A stretch of DNA of 64,000 bases. It comes from DASUAS01 sp963720765. Lineage in GTDB: Bacteria > Actinomycetota > Acidimicrobiia > IMCC26256 > DASPTH01. This document shows positions 45,907 to 54,983 of this stretch, in pieces. The notes under the pieces are model-generated. The model saw only the letters and a program-made list of their open reading frames with translations, made no database searches and had not been told where the DNA came from. Position 1 is the stretch's first letter, and each line of letters opens with the position of its first letter. The DNA is taken from positions 124,001 through 188,000 of the forward strand of contig CAVRGS010000011.1 in assembly GCA_963720765.1 (NCBI GenBank). Reading direction: 5' to 3'. Made by a program: the position numbers and the translations under genes.

Positions 45907-47132
45907 GGAAGCGACGTCGGCTCCACCGACGCCGTCCCGACCTCGGTCACCGTGGGCTGATCGCCGGTCTCATGACGCGCGAACCCTGTCCGCAGGAGCA
46001 CGAGCGCGACGGCTGCGAGCACGGCCGACCCGGCGAACGCGCCGGCGTAGCTCGACGCCGCGGCGAGCCCTCCGAGCACGATGCCGGACGCACCGGCGGC
46101 GAAGTCGAAGAACGCGCTGAACGTCCCCACCACCGAACCGCGCTGGTGCTCGGGAACGCCGCGCAACACGAGCAGGAGCATCGACGGGTAGAGGAACGAC
46201 GACCCGACCGCGACGACCACGGTCGCGACCACCAGCCCGATCGTGCTCTGCCATGCGGCAAGGGTCGCGAGGCCGACCGTGGTTGCGCCGATGGCGATCG
46301 TGCCCGCGTGGATCGGTCCGAGTCGGTCGGGCAGCTTGGCCCCGAAGATGCGCACCAACACCACCACGACGCCATAGACGAGGAACAGCGGTCCGACGTC
46401 GTCGACCCCCACGTCTGGTGCGTACAGCGGCAGGAAGATGCTGAACCCGGTGATGCCGATGAGGGTCGCGGCCAGGAGGATGCCGGGTCGGATCGCTTCG
46501 GGCGCGATCAGCCTCCCCCGTTGCTCGTGGCCACCGACGTGGGTCTCCCGGGTGAACACGGCGACGGCAGCGGCCGTGAGCCCGAGACCACCGGCCACGT
46601 ACCAGACGAGGTCGTAGTTCGATCCGTTCAGCAGCAACTCGCCGAGCACCGGACCGAACGCCAGCCCACCCCAGAGCGCCACCGACCAGTAGCTCACCGC
46701 CTCGCCGCGCCGCTCCTCCGGCGCGAGATCCGTCGCCATCGTGGTGGCACCCACGAAGAAGCAGGCCTCGCCCAGCCCCATGAGCACGCGCGTCGCGATG
46801 ATCCACTCGAGCGCCTCGACCAACCCCGCGCACAACGCGGTGGTGCCGACGATGAGCGCACCGCCGATCATCAGGACTCGCCGACCGAAGCGGTCGCCAG
46901 CCCGACCGGCGATGGGCCGAAGGAGGATCGCACCGACCGCGAGCGCGCCGACCGCGAGCCCGACGGCGATGTCGTTGCCGCCCAGGCGCTTGTCGACGTA
47001 GCGCGGGATCACCGGCAGCATCGCGCCCATCGCGCTGAAGTAGCAGAACCCGGAGATCATCACGACCGCGAAGCGCATGGTCATGAGCGGCGGCTGGGTC
47101 GCTGCCGTCGTGTCGACGCGGCGCCGCCTCAC
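45903..47132 (-). CDS. Major facilitator superfamily transporter
   Basis: 409 aa, intact, twelve predicted helices. Motif A between TM2 and TM3 reads GRAGDRFGRRVLMIGG. Resembles drug/proton antiporter-type permeases; the substrate is not predictable. Start at 47132; ATG at about 47082 (MTMRFAVVM) is possible. It lies between the mannosyltransferase and the reductase and may export a glycolipid precursor or be unrelated. Confidence 0.87.
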   Translation of the reverse strand: MRRRRVDTTAATQPPLMTMRFAVVMISGFCYFSAMGAMLPVIPRYVDKRLGGNDIAVGLAVGALAVGAILLRPIAGRAGDRFGRRVLMIGGALIVGTTALCAGLVEALEWIIATRVLMGLGEACFFVGATTMATDLAPEERRGEAVSYWSVALWGGLAFGPVLGELLLNGSNYDLVWYVAGGLGLTAAAVAVFTRETHVGGHEQRGRLIAPEAIRPGILLAATLIGITGFSIFLPLYAPDVGVDDVGPLFLVYGVVVVLVRIFGAKLPDRLGPIHAGTIAIGATTVGLATLAAWQSTIGLVVATVVVAVGSSFLYPSMLLLVLRGVPEHQRGSVVGTFSAFFDFAAGASGIVLGGLAAASSYAGAFAGSAVLAAVALVLLRTGFARHETGDQPTVTEVGTASVEPTSLP

Positions 47133-47139
47133 GGCGCGG

Positions 47140-48381
47140 TCACGGCGTGGTCACAGCGCGGTCACGACGCGTGGCGCGTTCGAGTGCGTCTTCGAACGAC
47201 GCTCGCTCCTCGATCATCTTCCGATACTGCATGACCTTGGCCGGCATGGAAAATCCGAGCGCACCGACAAGGCGACCGGCCCGACCGAAGACCGCGACGA
47301 ATCGCCGCGCTTCGAGCGTCCCGTGCACCACCTGCATCTCGTCGTCGCCACGGAAGTGCCCGACGGTCTGGATCTTGCGGTCGTACTGGTCGGACCACAC
47401 GAACGGCACCGGCGCGTAGGGCACCGCCTGAGCGTCGTCGGTGACGAGCAGTCGCCGCGCCGCCGCGACCCCTTGCTCGGCGGCATTGGTCCAGTGCTCG
47501 AGGCGCATCAATTCGCCGTCGAACATCGGGTTGGGCCACCGGGCCACGTCACCCGCCGCGACGATGCCGGGCGCGGCGAGCAGCGTCTCGTCGCACACGA
47601 TGCCGTTCTCGAGCGTGAGGCCCGAGCCTTCGAGCCACTCGGTCACGGGTACCACGCCCACCCCCACCACCACGACGTCGGCCTCGATCGCGTCGCCGTC
47701 GTCGAGACGCACGCGCTCGACCTTGCCGGCGCCCTCGATCCCCGCGACGCCCACGCCGAGGCGCAGGTCGACGCCGTGGTCGCGATGCAGCTCACCGCAC
47801 ACCATGCCCAAGGTCTCGCCGAGCCCGCGCACCAGCGGCGCGGGCAGGGCCTCCAGGACCGTCACGGGCAACCCGCGCCCGCGACACGTGGCCGCGACCT
47901 CCGAACCGATGAACCCGGCACCGACCACCACGACGCGCGGATGGTCGTCGAGGCGTGCCCGCAGATCGAGCGCGTCGTCGACGGTGCGCAGCACGAAGAT
48001 CCCGTCGAGGTCGGGAGTGTCCGGCAACGTGCGCGGCGTCGCGCCGGTGGCGAGCAGCGCGCCGTCGAACGCGAGCTCCTCCTGGGTTCCGTCGCCGAGG
48101 TCGAGGCTCAGCACCTTCGCCGCCGCGTCGAGCGCGGTGGCGCGCACACCGAGGCGCAGGTCGAGCTCCAGTTCGTCGTAGGGCGCCCGGCGCAGCACCA
48201 GCTCCTGGGGCTCCCACTCTCCGGCCAGCAACTGCTTCGACAGCGGCGGGCGATCGTACGGCAGGTGCGGTTCGGCGCCGACGAGGACGATCCGGCCCCC
48301 GAAACCGTCACGGCGCAACGCTTCCGTGGCCCGCAGCCCCGCCAACGAGGCCCCCACCACCACCACGGTCTGCAACGCCAT
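47140..48381 (-). CDS. NAD(P)H:ferredoxin/rubredoxin-type FAD oxidoreductase
   Basis: 413 aa, intact. Two-dinucleotide-fold flavoprotein: TVVVVGASLAGLRATEALR (FAD), LPYDRPPLSKQLLAGEW, LLATGATPRTLPDTPDL, VVVVGAGFIGSEVAATCRGR (NAD), GIVAAGDVARWPN. The PYDRPPLSK motif is typical of ferredoxin reductases of P450 or dioxygenase systems (BphA4/ThcD type). No partner ferredoxin or oxygenase is present nearby. ATG 48381 has GAGAGG upstream. The MerR-type promoter at 48626-48655 reads toward it. Confidence 0.9.
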   Translation of the reverse strand: MALQTVVVVGASLAGLRATEALRRDGFGGRIVLVGAEPHLPYDRPPLSKQLLAGEWEPQELVLRRAPYDELELDLRLGVRATALDAAAKVLSLDLGDGTQEELAFDGALLATGATPRTLPDTPDLDGIFVLRTVDDALDLRARLDDHPRVVVVGAGFIGSEVAATCRGRGLPVTVLEALPAPLVRGLGETLGMVCGELHRDHGVDLRLGVGVAGIEGAGKVERVRLDDGDAIEADVVVVGVGVVPVTEWLEGSGLTLENGIVCDETLLAAPGIVAAGDVARWPNPMFDGELMRLEHWTNAAEQGVAAARRLLVTDDAQAVPYAPVPFVWSDQYDRKIQTVGHFRGDDEMQVVHGTLEARRFVAVFGRAGRLVGALGFSMPAKVMQYRKMIEERASFEDALERATRRDRAVTTP

Positions 48382-48625
48382 CGTCCTCTCGTCCCTCGGA
48401 TGCCGGTTCGCCCCTGTGGCGCCATCTTCCCCGCGGACGGCCCGGCTGCGCACACCGACTGCTCGACGCGGATCTTGTACCACCGGCCCGGGGCGCGCAT
48501 CGACCCCTGTCCAGGGGGGGCGGACAAGGGTCGATGGTACGGCGCTCTCCGGCTGCCCGGGACGCTCGTCTCGTGCCGAGCAGTCCGGGCACCAAGGGTG
48601 CCGAGACTCTCGACGTCTTGACTTC

Positions 48626-48655
48626 AGAGTATCTACTCCGGAGTAGGATTGTCAA
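48626..48655 (-). promoter_or_regulatory. MerR-type promoter with 14-bp dyad in the spacer
   Basis: On the minus strand TTGACA (48650-48655) and TACTCT (48626-48631) are 18 bp apart. The perfect palindrome CTACTCCGGAGTAG (48633-48646) fills the spacer, the arrangement of MerR-activated promoters. On the plus strand the same dyad follows TTGACT (48618-48623) and precedes a weaker TAGGAT (48644-48649). The rest of the 340-bp gap holds the roughly 245-nt leader of the reductase and the ribosome site of the MerR gene. Confidence 0.65.
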
Positions 48656-48722
48656 ACACTCCACCATCGCTGGCGTGTCCTGCACTGTTCGACTCCCGTT
48701 CCCCACTCCTTGAGGTCCTTCC

Positions 48723-49433
48723 GTGAGCGACTGGCGCATCGACGAACTGGCGCAGCGGGCCGGGGTCGCGGTCGACACGATCCGCTACTACCAGCGCGAG
48801 GGGCTGCTCCCGAGCGGTGAGCGCAGCGGGCGGACCCGCCGCTTCGGTCCCGAGCACCTCGAGCGGCTCGAGCGCATCCGGGCGCTGCAGTCACGCCGCT
48901 TCTCGCTCGCCGCGATCCACGCGCTCCTCGAGCGCGACGACCCGGGCACCCTCGCCGGGCTGCTCCAGGGCTCGCAGGACGCCACCTACGACCGCGAGGA
49001 GCTGGTGGAGACCGCCGGCGTCGACGACACGCTCGTGCGCGACCTCACGTCCGCGGGTCTGCTGCGCGATCCGGCCGAGCACGGTCGTTCCGCGTACGAC
49101 GCCGACGACGTCAACGTGCTGCGCGCCTTCGCCGATCTCGGCCGGCTCGCGATCCCCCAACGCGCACTGGTGGAGGTGGCCCGCATCTACGCCGAGGGGC
49201 TCGACGAGATCCAACGTCGCGTCGTCGAGGTGTTCACGTTCGTCGATGCGCACTGCTGGGACGACGAACACACGCAACAGTTCAAGCAGATGTTCTCGGC
49301 CGAGGCGGAGCGCTTCGCGCGCGACGTCCGCGTGATCGCCGACTACACGCAGCAGCGCAACCTCCAGCGTGCCGTGCTGGCGAAGATCGAGGAGCACGAG
49401 TCGCCGGGCGCGCCGGCGATCGCCGCCGACTGA
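48723..49433 (+). CDS. MerR-family transcriptional regulator
   Basis: 236 aa, intact. N-terminal winged helix: WRIDELAQRAGVAVDTIRYY, QREGLLPSGERSGRTRRF, then the dimerisation helix. A second HTH-like part (ELVETAGVDDTLVRDLTSAG) and a long helical C-terminal domain (residues 140-236, with VDAHCWDDEHTQQFKQMF) probably sense a ligand; no metal-binding Cys cluster. GTG start with GAGG 8 nt upstream. The dyad upstream suggests it controls itself and the divergent reductase. Confidence 0.88.
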   Translation: MSDWRIDELAQRAGVAVDTIRYYQREGLLPSGERSGRTRRFGPEHLERLERIRALQSRRFSLAAIHALLERDDPGTLAGLLQGSQDATYDREELVETAGVDDTLVRDLTSAGLLRDPAEHGRSAYDADDVNVLRAFADLGRLAIPQRALVEVARIYAEGLDEIQRRVVEVFTFVDAHCWDDEHTQQFKQMFSAEAERFARDVRVIADYTQQRNLQRAVLAKIEEHESPGAPAIAAD

Positions 49434-50426
49434 TCAGGCGGGCCGACCCGCGAGCTCGGTCAGCGCCGCGAGCTCCCCGGGCGTGCCGATCGCGATCAGC
49501 ACCTGCGAACCGCTGAGGCGCGCTTCGGGCGACGGGTTGGTGGAGAACTCCCCGTTCTCGTCCCGCAGCGCGAGCACGAGGGCGCCGGTGCGGTCGCGGA
49601 TCTGCGCCTCGCGCAACGTGGCGCCCACGATCGGTGACTCCAGCGCCACCGTGACCTCCTCGAGGCGGAACTCGATGTCGCGGTCGTGCATCACGACGTC
49701 GAGGAACTCGGTCACGTGGGGCTGCATCACGAACGCGGCCATCCGTGCGCCACCGATGCTCTGCGGGTTGACCACCCGGTCGGCGCCGCCGCGGCGCAAC
49801 TTCTCGATGCTCTCGTCGACGCGGACACGCGCCACGATGAAGAGATCGGGCCGCAGGGCGCGCGCGCTCACGGTCACGAACAGGTTGCCGGCATCGGAGT
49901 CGAGCGCGGCGACCAGGGCCCGGGCGCGATCGAGGCCCGCCCGCCGCAGCACCGCGTCGTCGGTCGCATCGCCCACGACGGTCGGGTACGGCGACGTCTC
50001 GAGCCGCTCCGGGTCGCGGTCGACGATCACCGGCGCGGCCCCCGAGTCGGCGACCTCCTCGGCGATGGCGCGACCCACCCGGCCCCATCCGCAGACGATC
50101 ACCGGCCGATCGATGTCCGCGATCTTGCGCTCCATCCGCCGCCTCCCGAAGACGTCGTGCAGGTCACCCTCGACGAGGGTCTGGATCAACACACCGAGGG
50201 CGTACAACGCGGTGCCGACCCCGAGGAGGATCAGCACGATCGTGAACACGATGCCCGCGTCGGAGAGCGGACGCACCTCTCGGAAGCCGACGGTCGTGAC
50301 GGTCGTGACCGTCTGGTAGAACGCCTCGAGGAACGTGAACCCGAGGATCAGGTAGCCGACGGTGCCGGCGAGCATCACGCCCCCGAGCACCGTCAGTGCG
50401 AGACGGAGCCGGCTCCAGTCGGTCAT
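49434..50426 (-). CDS. Two-TM potassium channel with RCK (TrkA-N/TrkA-C) domains
   Basis: 330 aa, intact. Two helices flank the pore segment FYQTVTTVTTVGFREVRPLS, with TVTTVGF at the selectivity filter (TVGYG-type but F for Y). RCK domain: VIVCGWGRVGRAIAEEV (NAD-binding loop), VVGDATDDAVLRRAG, VSARALRPDLFIVARV. C-terminal TrkA_C from about residue 245. MthK/Kch-type ligand-gated channel. Its stop abuts the MerR gene stop (convergent, no gap). Confidence 0.9.
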   Translation of the reverse strand: MTDWSRLRLALTVLGGVMLAGTVGYLILGFTFLEAFYQTVTTVTTVGFREVRPLSDAGIVFTIVLILLGVGTALYALGVLIQTLVEGDLHDVFGRRRMERKIADIDRPVIVCGWGRVGRAIAEEVADSGAAPVIVDRDPERLETSPYPTVVGDATDDAVLRRAGLDRARALVAALDSDAGNLFVTVSARALRPDLFIVARVRVDESIEKLRRGGADRVVNPQSIGGARMAAFVMQPHVTEFLDVVMHDRDIEFRLEEVTVALESPIVGATLREAQIRDRTGALVLALRDENGEFSTNPSPEARLSGSQVLIAIGTPGELAALTELAGRPA

Positions 50427-50496
50427 GTCGAACGTGCAGGTGCCCGGCCTGCGAGAGGCCGGGCACCGTCGATCGAGCGCAACGAGTTGGTGAGCC

Positions 50497-51270
50497 CTAG
50501 GCCTTGAGCACCAGGTAGAAGACCGCGTAGTACACGACGACGAGGATGAATCCGGTCCAGATCGAGGCCTTGTGGGTGTCGAAGATGACGTTGGTGCCGC
50601 CGGGCTTGGTGCCACCGATCACGCCCAGGGCACTCAGTTCGAGCACCAGCCAGATCACGATCGCGATCGCCCAGTAGATGCCGCGGTCGCTGCCGCTCGG
50701 CGCGAACTTGAAGTTGCCGGGCAGGAAGAAGTGCGAGGTGCCCACCATGAACATGAGCATGGTGAGCGAGAAGATCGTGTTCATGCGCGAGGCGAGCAGC
50801 GCCTTGCGGCCGGCGGCTGCGGCGCTCGGGTCGGCCTCACCACCAGCTTGCACGTTGCGGGCGTTGGCGATGACCTTCTTCTGGTTCGGCCAGATCACCA
50901 GCCACACGTTGAGGAACATCGTGAAGGCCAGCAGGATGCCGGTGGCGATCGCCATGCCCGGCACCGACTTCATGTAGTCGCTGCTGAAGATCTGCGACTT
51001 GTCGCCGTCCTTCTGGAACAGCAGGATCAGGATGCCGGTGGCCAGGGTGGCCGCGGCCGCCCAGCGGAACCACCAGAGGGCACGCGACGCCAGCTTGTCG
51101 ATGGCGTTGTTGCGGGCCGCCGCCTCCATCTCCGCGAAGGCGGGCACCTGCACGAAGTTGAAGTAGTAGAGGAGCCCGATCCAGGTGATGCCCACGACCA
51201 CGTGGAGCCACCGCGAGGCGAATGCCCCTCCGCTGCGGCTGATGATGATGATCACGTCGGCCAGCGCCAT
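50497..51270 (-). CDS. PuuD-like urate hydroxylase family membrane protein
   Basis: 257 aa, seven or so hydrophobic segments. SRWLHVVVGITWIGLLYYFN is the characteristic start, followed by RWAAAATLATGILILLF, ATGILLAFTMFLNVWLVIWP, IFSLTMLMFMVGTSHFFLPG and a final helix. Resembles the membrane part of PuuD; the C-terminal cytochrome c domain found in known urate-oxidising PuuD is absent. Function is therefore uncertain. ATG at 51270; leader shared with the divergent LysM gene. Confidence 0.75.
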   Translation of the reverse strand: MALADVIIIISRSGGAFASRWLHVVVGITWIGLLYYFNFVQVPAFAEMEAAARNNAIDKLASRALWWFRWAAAATLATGILILLFQKDGDKSQIFSSDYMKSVPGMAIATGILLAFTMFLNVWLVIWPNQKKVIANARNVQAGGEADPSAAAAGRKALLASRMNTIFSLTMLMFMVGTSHFFLPGNFKFAPSGSDRGIYWAIAIVIWLVLELSALGVIGGTKPGGTNVIFDTHKASIWTGFILVVVYYAVFYLVLKA

Positions 51271-51362
51271 GCCGTACCCCTCTCCCCCTGCTCGTGCGGG
51301 GCGCAACATAACACCGGGGGCGCAACGGGGCACGGACCACGCGAGTGGGTCCGTCATGGCCG

Positions 51363-51392
51363 TTGACCAATGGTGTGAACCGGGCATATCGT
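51363..51392 (+). promoter_or_regulatory. Promoter TTGACC-18-TATCGT for the LysM-like gene
   Basis: TTGACC (51363-51368), 18-bp spacer, TATCGT (51387-51392). The ATG at 51402 lies 9 nt after the -10, so the transcript would begin within a few bases of the start codon. Confidence 0.6.
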
Positions 51393-51401
51393 GCATTCAC
51401 G

Positions 51402-52164
51402 ATGATTGCCCTGCAGCGCAGCCGCGCACGTCGTCTGCACGGTCCTGGTCGAGGCGGCCACCGTCGTCGCGCTGACCGGGATCGGACGTCGACCCGACCT
51501 GGCCGTTCCCGTCGGGCACCTCGGCCCGTGGCTGCGCGACGGCGACCCCGCGACGGTCGTCGTGGCACTGCTGCGGTGGGTCGCGCTCGTCGGCGCGACG
51601 TGGTTGCTGGTGTCGACGCTGCTCTACGTCGTGGCAGCGGTGAGCCGCGTGCCGGCCGCGGTGCGCGCGGTGCGCTGGTCCACGCTCCCCGCGGTGCGTC
51701 GCACGGTCGACGCCGCGTGCGCGGTGTCGGTGGCGACCACGGTCGTGCTCACGCCGGCGATCGCGGCCGGCGCGGCCCGCGCGAGCGATCCCCCGGATCG
51801 TCAGCCTCGTGCGCGACGGACGCGGGATCGGCGAGTTGCCTGCCGACACCGATCGCGACCGTGCCGACTCCGCCGTCGCCACCACGAGCTCCGTGACCCC
51901 GCTGTCGGCCGCCGACCGCTCCTCCGGTCCGCTCGCGCCGACCTCTGACGACGTGGTCGTCGTGGTCGAGGGCGACAACCTCTGGACGATCGCGGCGGCC
52001 CGGCTGGCCCGCGCGAGCGGTCGCGCCCCGGCCGACGTGCCCGACGCGGAGATCGCGCCCTACTGGACGCGGGTGTGCGACGCGAACCGCGCGCGGCTCG
52101 CGTCGGGCGATCCGAATCTGTGTTCCCGGGCGAGCGCGTCGCTGCTGCCCGCGCAGTCAGCTGA
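51402..52164 (+). CDS. Membrane-anchored protein with LysM-like domain (frame breaks)
   Basis: About 253 aa. One basic N-terminal stretch (MIALQRSRARRL), two hydrophobic helices (VLVEAATVVALTGI and WVALVGATWLLVSTLLYVV), a linker, then VVVVEGDNLWTIAAARL with ADVPDAEIAPYWTRVCDANR, which matches the LysM peptidoglycan-binding repeat (GDNLWTIA, then N-x-x). At least two extra bases (near 51445 and 51785) and one further indel near 52115 break the frame. The ATG is supported by the promoter. Overlaps the end of the FGGY kinase by 8 bp. Confidence 0.7.
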
Positions 52165-53515
52165 GCGCGAGGAACTCCTCGTAGCGAGCGGCCGACGCGG
52201 CCGTCCACGGGTCGCGCGGCTCGATCCGCCGGCCCACCTTCGCCCAGCGCCGACCCTCGGTCATCGCCATCGGCTCCTCGAGCCCGGCCGCGATGCGCGC
52301 CAGCCACGCCGACCCCAGCGCCCCGCCTTCGGGCACCGCGACGCAGTCGACCGGGAGCCCGGTGACGTCGGCGATGGCCTGCACCCACGCGTCGACGCGC
52401 GTGCCGCCGCCGGACGCGACCACGCGCTTCGGGTCGCACGCCGGCGTGGGCGACCGCAGCGTCGATCGCGCGCTTCACCACGAACGCCGACGCCTCGTCG
52501 GTGGCGCGCACGATGGCGGCGGCGTCGTGGGTGAGGTCGAGGTGGTGCAGCGACGCACGGCGGGTGTGGTCGTTGAGCGGCACGCGCTCGCCACGCGGGT
52601 AGGGCGCCCACACCGGGATCGCGCCCGGGTCGAGAGCGCGTTCGGCGGGCGGCGCCAGGAACCGGGTGGCCCAGTCGCGGAACAAGCCCGCCCGCGTTGC
52701 TGGGTCCGCCGACGAGGTAGTTGCCCGACGCGGTGTGCGGGATGGTGACGTACCCGGGCACCTCGGCGCCCTCGTGGGCGACGACCCACACGATGAGCGT
52801 GGTGCCGAGGAGCACGAGGACGTCGCCGGCCTGATCGGCGCCGGCCACGAGCTGCTCGGCCATGGCGTCGATGCAGCCCGAGGCCAGCGCCGGGCCGTCG
52901 CCGCCGACGCGGCCGCACTCCCAGCCGGTCGGCACGAGCCGCGGGAGCTCGGCCGGCGTGATCCCGAGCTCGCCCGCGACGGCGGCATCCCAGCCGGTGA
53001 AGTCGAACAGCGGGTGCGCCAGCGACGCGGTGGTGGTGTCGAGCACCGCCTCGCCGGCAAGGGCGTGGTTGGCCACCGACTGCGCCGGCCAGAACCCGTG
53101 CGCGGCCGGCACCGTCTCGTTCAGCCAGCGCACGTAGCCGAGGAAGCCTCCTGACGCGTCATCGGCCGACGCGTCGTCGGTGCCGGCCTGCGCGACCACA
53201 CCGGTGCGCCCGCGTTCGTCGCCGTAGAGGAGGCCCGGGCGTGAGTGGCGTGCCCTGCTCGTCGACCGCGGTGAGCGACGGCACCATCGCGGCCACGCTC
53301 ACGCCGCGCACGTCGAGGTCGCCGAGCTCGGCCAGCGCGCGGCGTGGACCGTCGCGCCACGCCGCGGCGGCGTCGTGCTCGAAGCGCTCCGGCGCGGGGA
53401 CGACGACCTGATGCGGCACCCGGGCGCGCGCGACGACGTTGCCGTCGCCGTCCGCCGCGATCGCCTTGACCGACGACGTCCCGATGTCGATGCCGACAGT
53501 CACTTCGGTACCCAC
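52157..53515 (-). CDS. FGGY-family carbohydrate kinase (three frame breaks)
   Basis: About 452 aa. VTVGIDIGTSSVKAIAADGD (phosphate loop), VRGVSVAAMVPSLTAVDEQG, PLFDFTGWDAAVAGELGI, HTASGNYLVGGPSNAGG, RVVASGGGTRVDAWVQAIAD and VPEGGALGSAWLARIAAGLE. Xylulokinase-like rather than GlpK-like (no GMTKNTYGTG motif). Extra bases near 53225, 52688 and 52445. The substrate may be a keto-pentose or similar sugar; a class II aldolase lies 2.5 kb away. Confidence 0.88.
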
Positions 53516-53536
53516 GCGCCACTCCCCCGGTTCTGT

Positions 53537-54344
53537 TCAGCCGCGCGCGAACGCCGCCACAACGTCGTCGTGCACCAATCCGTTGGTCGAGATGATGTCG
53601 CCGGTGTCGATGCGCGCGTCACCGCGGAGGTCGGTGCAGCGACCCCCCGCCTGCTCGACCACCACCTTCACCGCGGCGATGTCCCACACCGCGAGACCGC
53701 CGACCTCGACCGCGATGTCGATCGATCCGTCGGCCACCAGCATGTGCGCCCAGAAGTCGCCGAACCCGCGCACCCGCCAGCAGCGGCGAGCCAACGCGAG
53801 GAACTCCGCGTCGAGGCCCACCGACTCGAACGCGTCGACCGAGTCGTACGCGAGGTGCGCGTCCTCGATGCGCGCCACCTGCGACACCGAGACCGCCTCG
53901 CCGTCGCGGTGCGCACCGATGCCGCGTGCGCCCGACCAGCGAGAGCCGAGCGCCGGGGCGGACACGACGCCGGCCACGAGCTCGCCGTCGACCTCGAGCG
54001 CGATGAGCGTGGCCCACACCGGGATGCCGCGCGCATAGCCCTTGGTGCCGTCGATGGGGTCGACGATCCAGCGTCGACCCGAGCCCGCGGCCGTGCGTCC
54101 CGGTCGTGCCGAACTCCTCGCCCAGCACGGCATCGCCGGGGCGCTCGTCGGCCAGGCGGGCCCGGATCATCTCTTCCACCGCACGGTCGGCTTCGGTGAC
54201 CGGCGTGAGGTCGGGCTTGGTCTCCACCACCAGATCGGTGGCCCGGAAGCGCCCCATCGCGATGACGTCGGCCGCGTCGGCGAGCGAGTGGGCGAGCTCG
54301 AGATCGGCGGCGAGGCCGGAGGTGAGGTCGGTGTGGGCGCTGAT
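53537..54344 (-). CDS. Inositol monophosphatase family protein (HisN-like), one frame break
   Basis: About 268 aa. Mg-dependent phosphatase: ELAHSLADAADVIAMGRFRA, KPDLTPVTEADRAVEE, LGEEFGTTG, RRWIVDPIDGTKGYARGIPVW, GGLAVWDIAAVKVVVEQAGG. Similar to actinobacterial histidinol-phosphatase (HisN). One extra G near 54095. Start: TACATT (54351-54356, minus) lies 6 nt before ATC at 54344, giving the local leaderless pattern; the first in-frame ATG (54257) would cut a conserved helix. ATC may be a rare start or a base error. Confidence 0.87.
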
Positions 54345-54436
54345 GCCCGGAATGTAGCCCGCTCCCGGACGACCTCTTCGCGGCCTCTCCGGATCGGCTC
54401 CGCGGCGCGCGTCGTCGCGGCCGCGAGACTGGCGCG

Positions 54437-54983
54437 ATGGCGCGGCGCTGGATCCTCACCCTGGTCGTCGCCGCGGTGCTCGTCGTCGCCGGGCGTGTTC
54501 GCCGCCCGCGCGATCCGCGACGACGACACCCACCCCGACACGGCGCCTGCGGGCCACGACCACGTCGTCGGGCGCCACCACCACCGCGCCGTCGCCCACG
54601 TCGACCAGCGCGCCGGTGACCACCGCCGCACCCACCACCACGTCGACACCGACGAGCACGACCGGACCACCGGGACCGTGCGGCGCCGACACCGCGGCCG
54701 ATCCGCGCCGCGGTCGACGCGGCGGTGAACGGCGCCGCGCAGAGCGCCGACGTCGCGTCGTGCCGTCTGGCGGCGTCGGATCCGTCGTGGGCGCGCGGTG
54801 AACCTCGCCGCCAAACCGGGCGCCCAGTTCGCCGCGGTCACGGTCATCGTCCACGGCGGCGGAGGCGCCTGGGCGGTGGTCGCGCAGGGCGGCGCCGACG
54901 CCGGGTGCGGTGCAGCGCCGCAGCAGGTCATCGTCGACCTCGGCCAGTTCTGCGCGGGTACCGGCGGCACCGGCGCGCAATGA
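54437..54983 (+). CDS. Small secreted or membrane-anchored Thr-rich protein (frame breaks)
   Basis: About 180 aa. N-terminal signal-anchor MARRWILTLVVAAVLVVAGV, a Thr/Ser/Pro-rich spacer (TTTSSGATTTAPSPTS), and a C-terminal domain with paired cysteines (PCGADTAA, ASCRLAASDPSWAR, FAAVTVIVHGGGGAWAVV, CGAAPQQVIVDLGQFC). The span is 3n+1; shifts lie near 54495, 54550 and later. Ends in an ATGA overlap with the next gene, so co-expressed. No family recognised. Confidence 0.65.

Noticed and set aside
51402..52164. TTG at 51406 as the LysM gene start
   Set aside because: The ATG at 51402 is better placed after the TTGACC/TATCGT promoter and gives a basic segment before the first helix; the frame break near 51445 explains why the TTG frame looked open.
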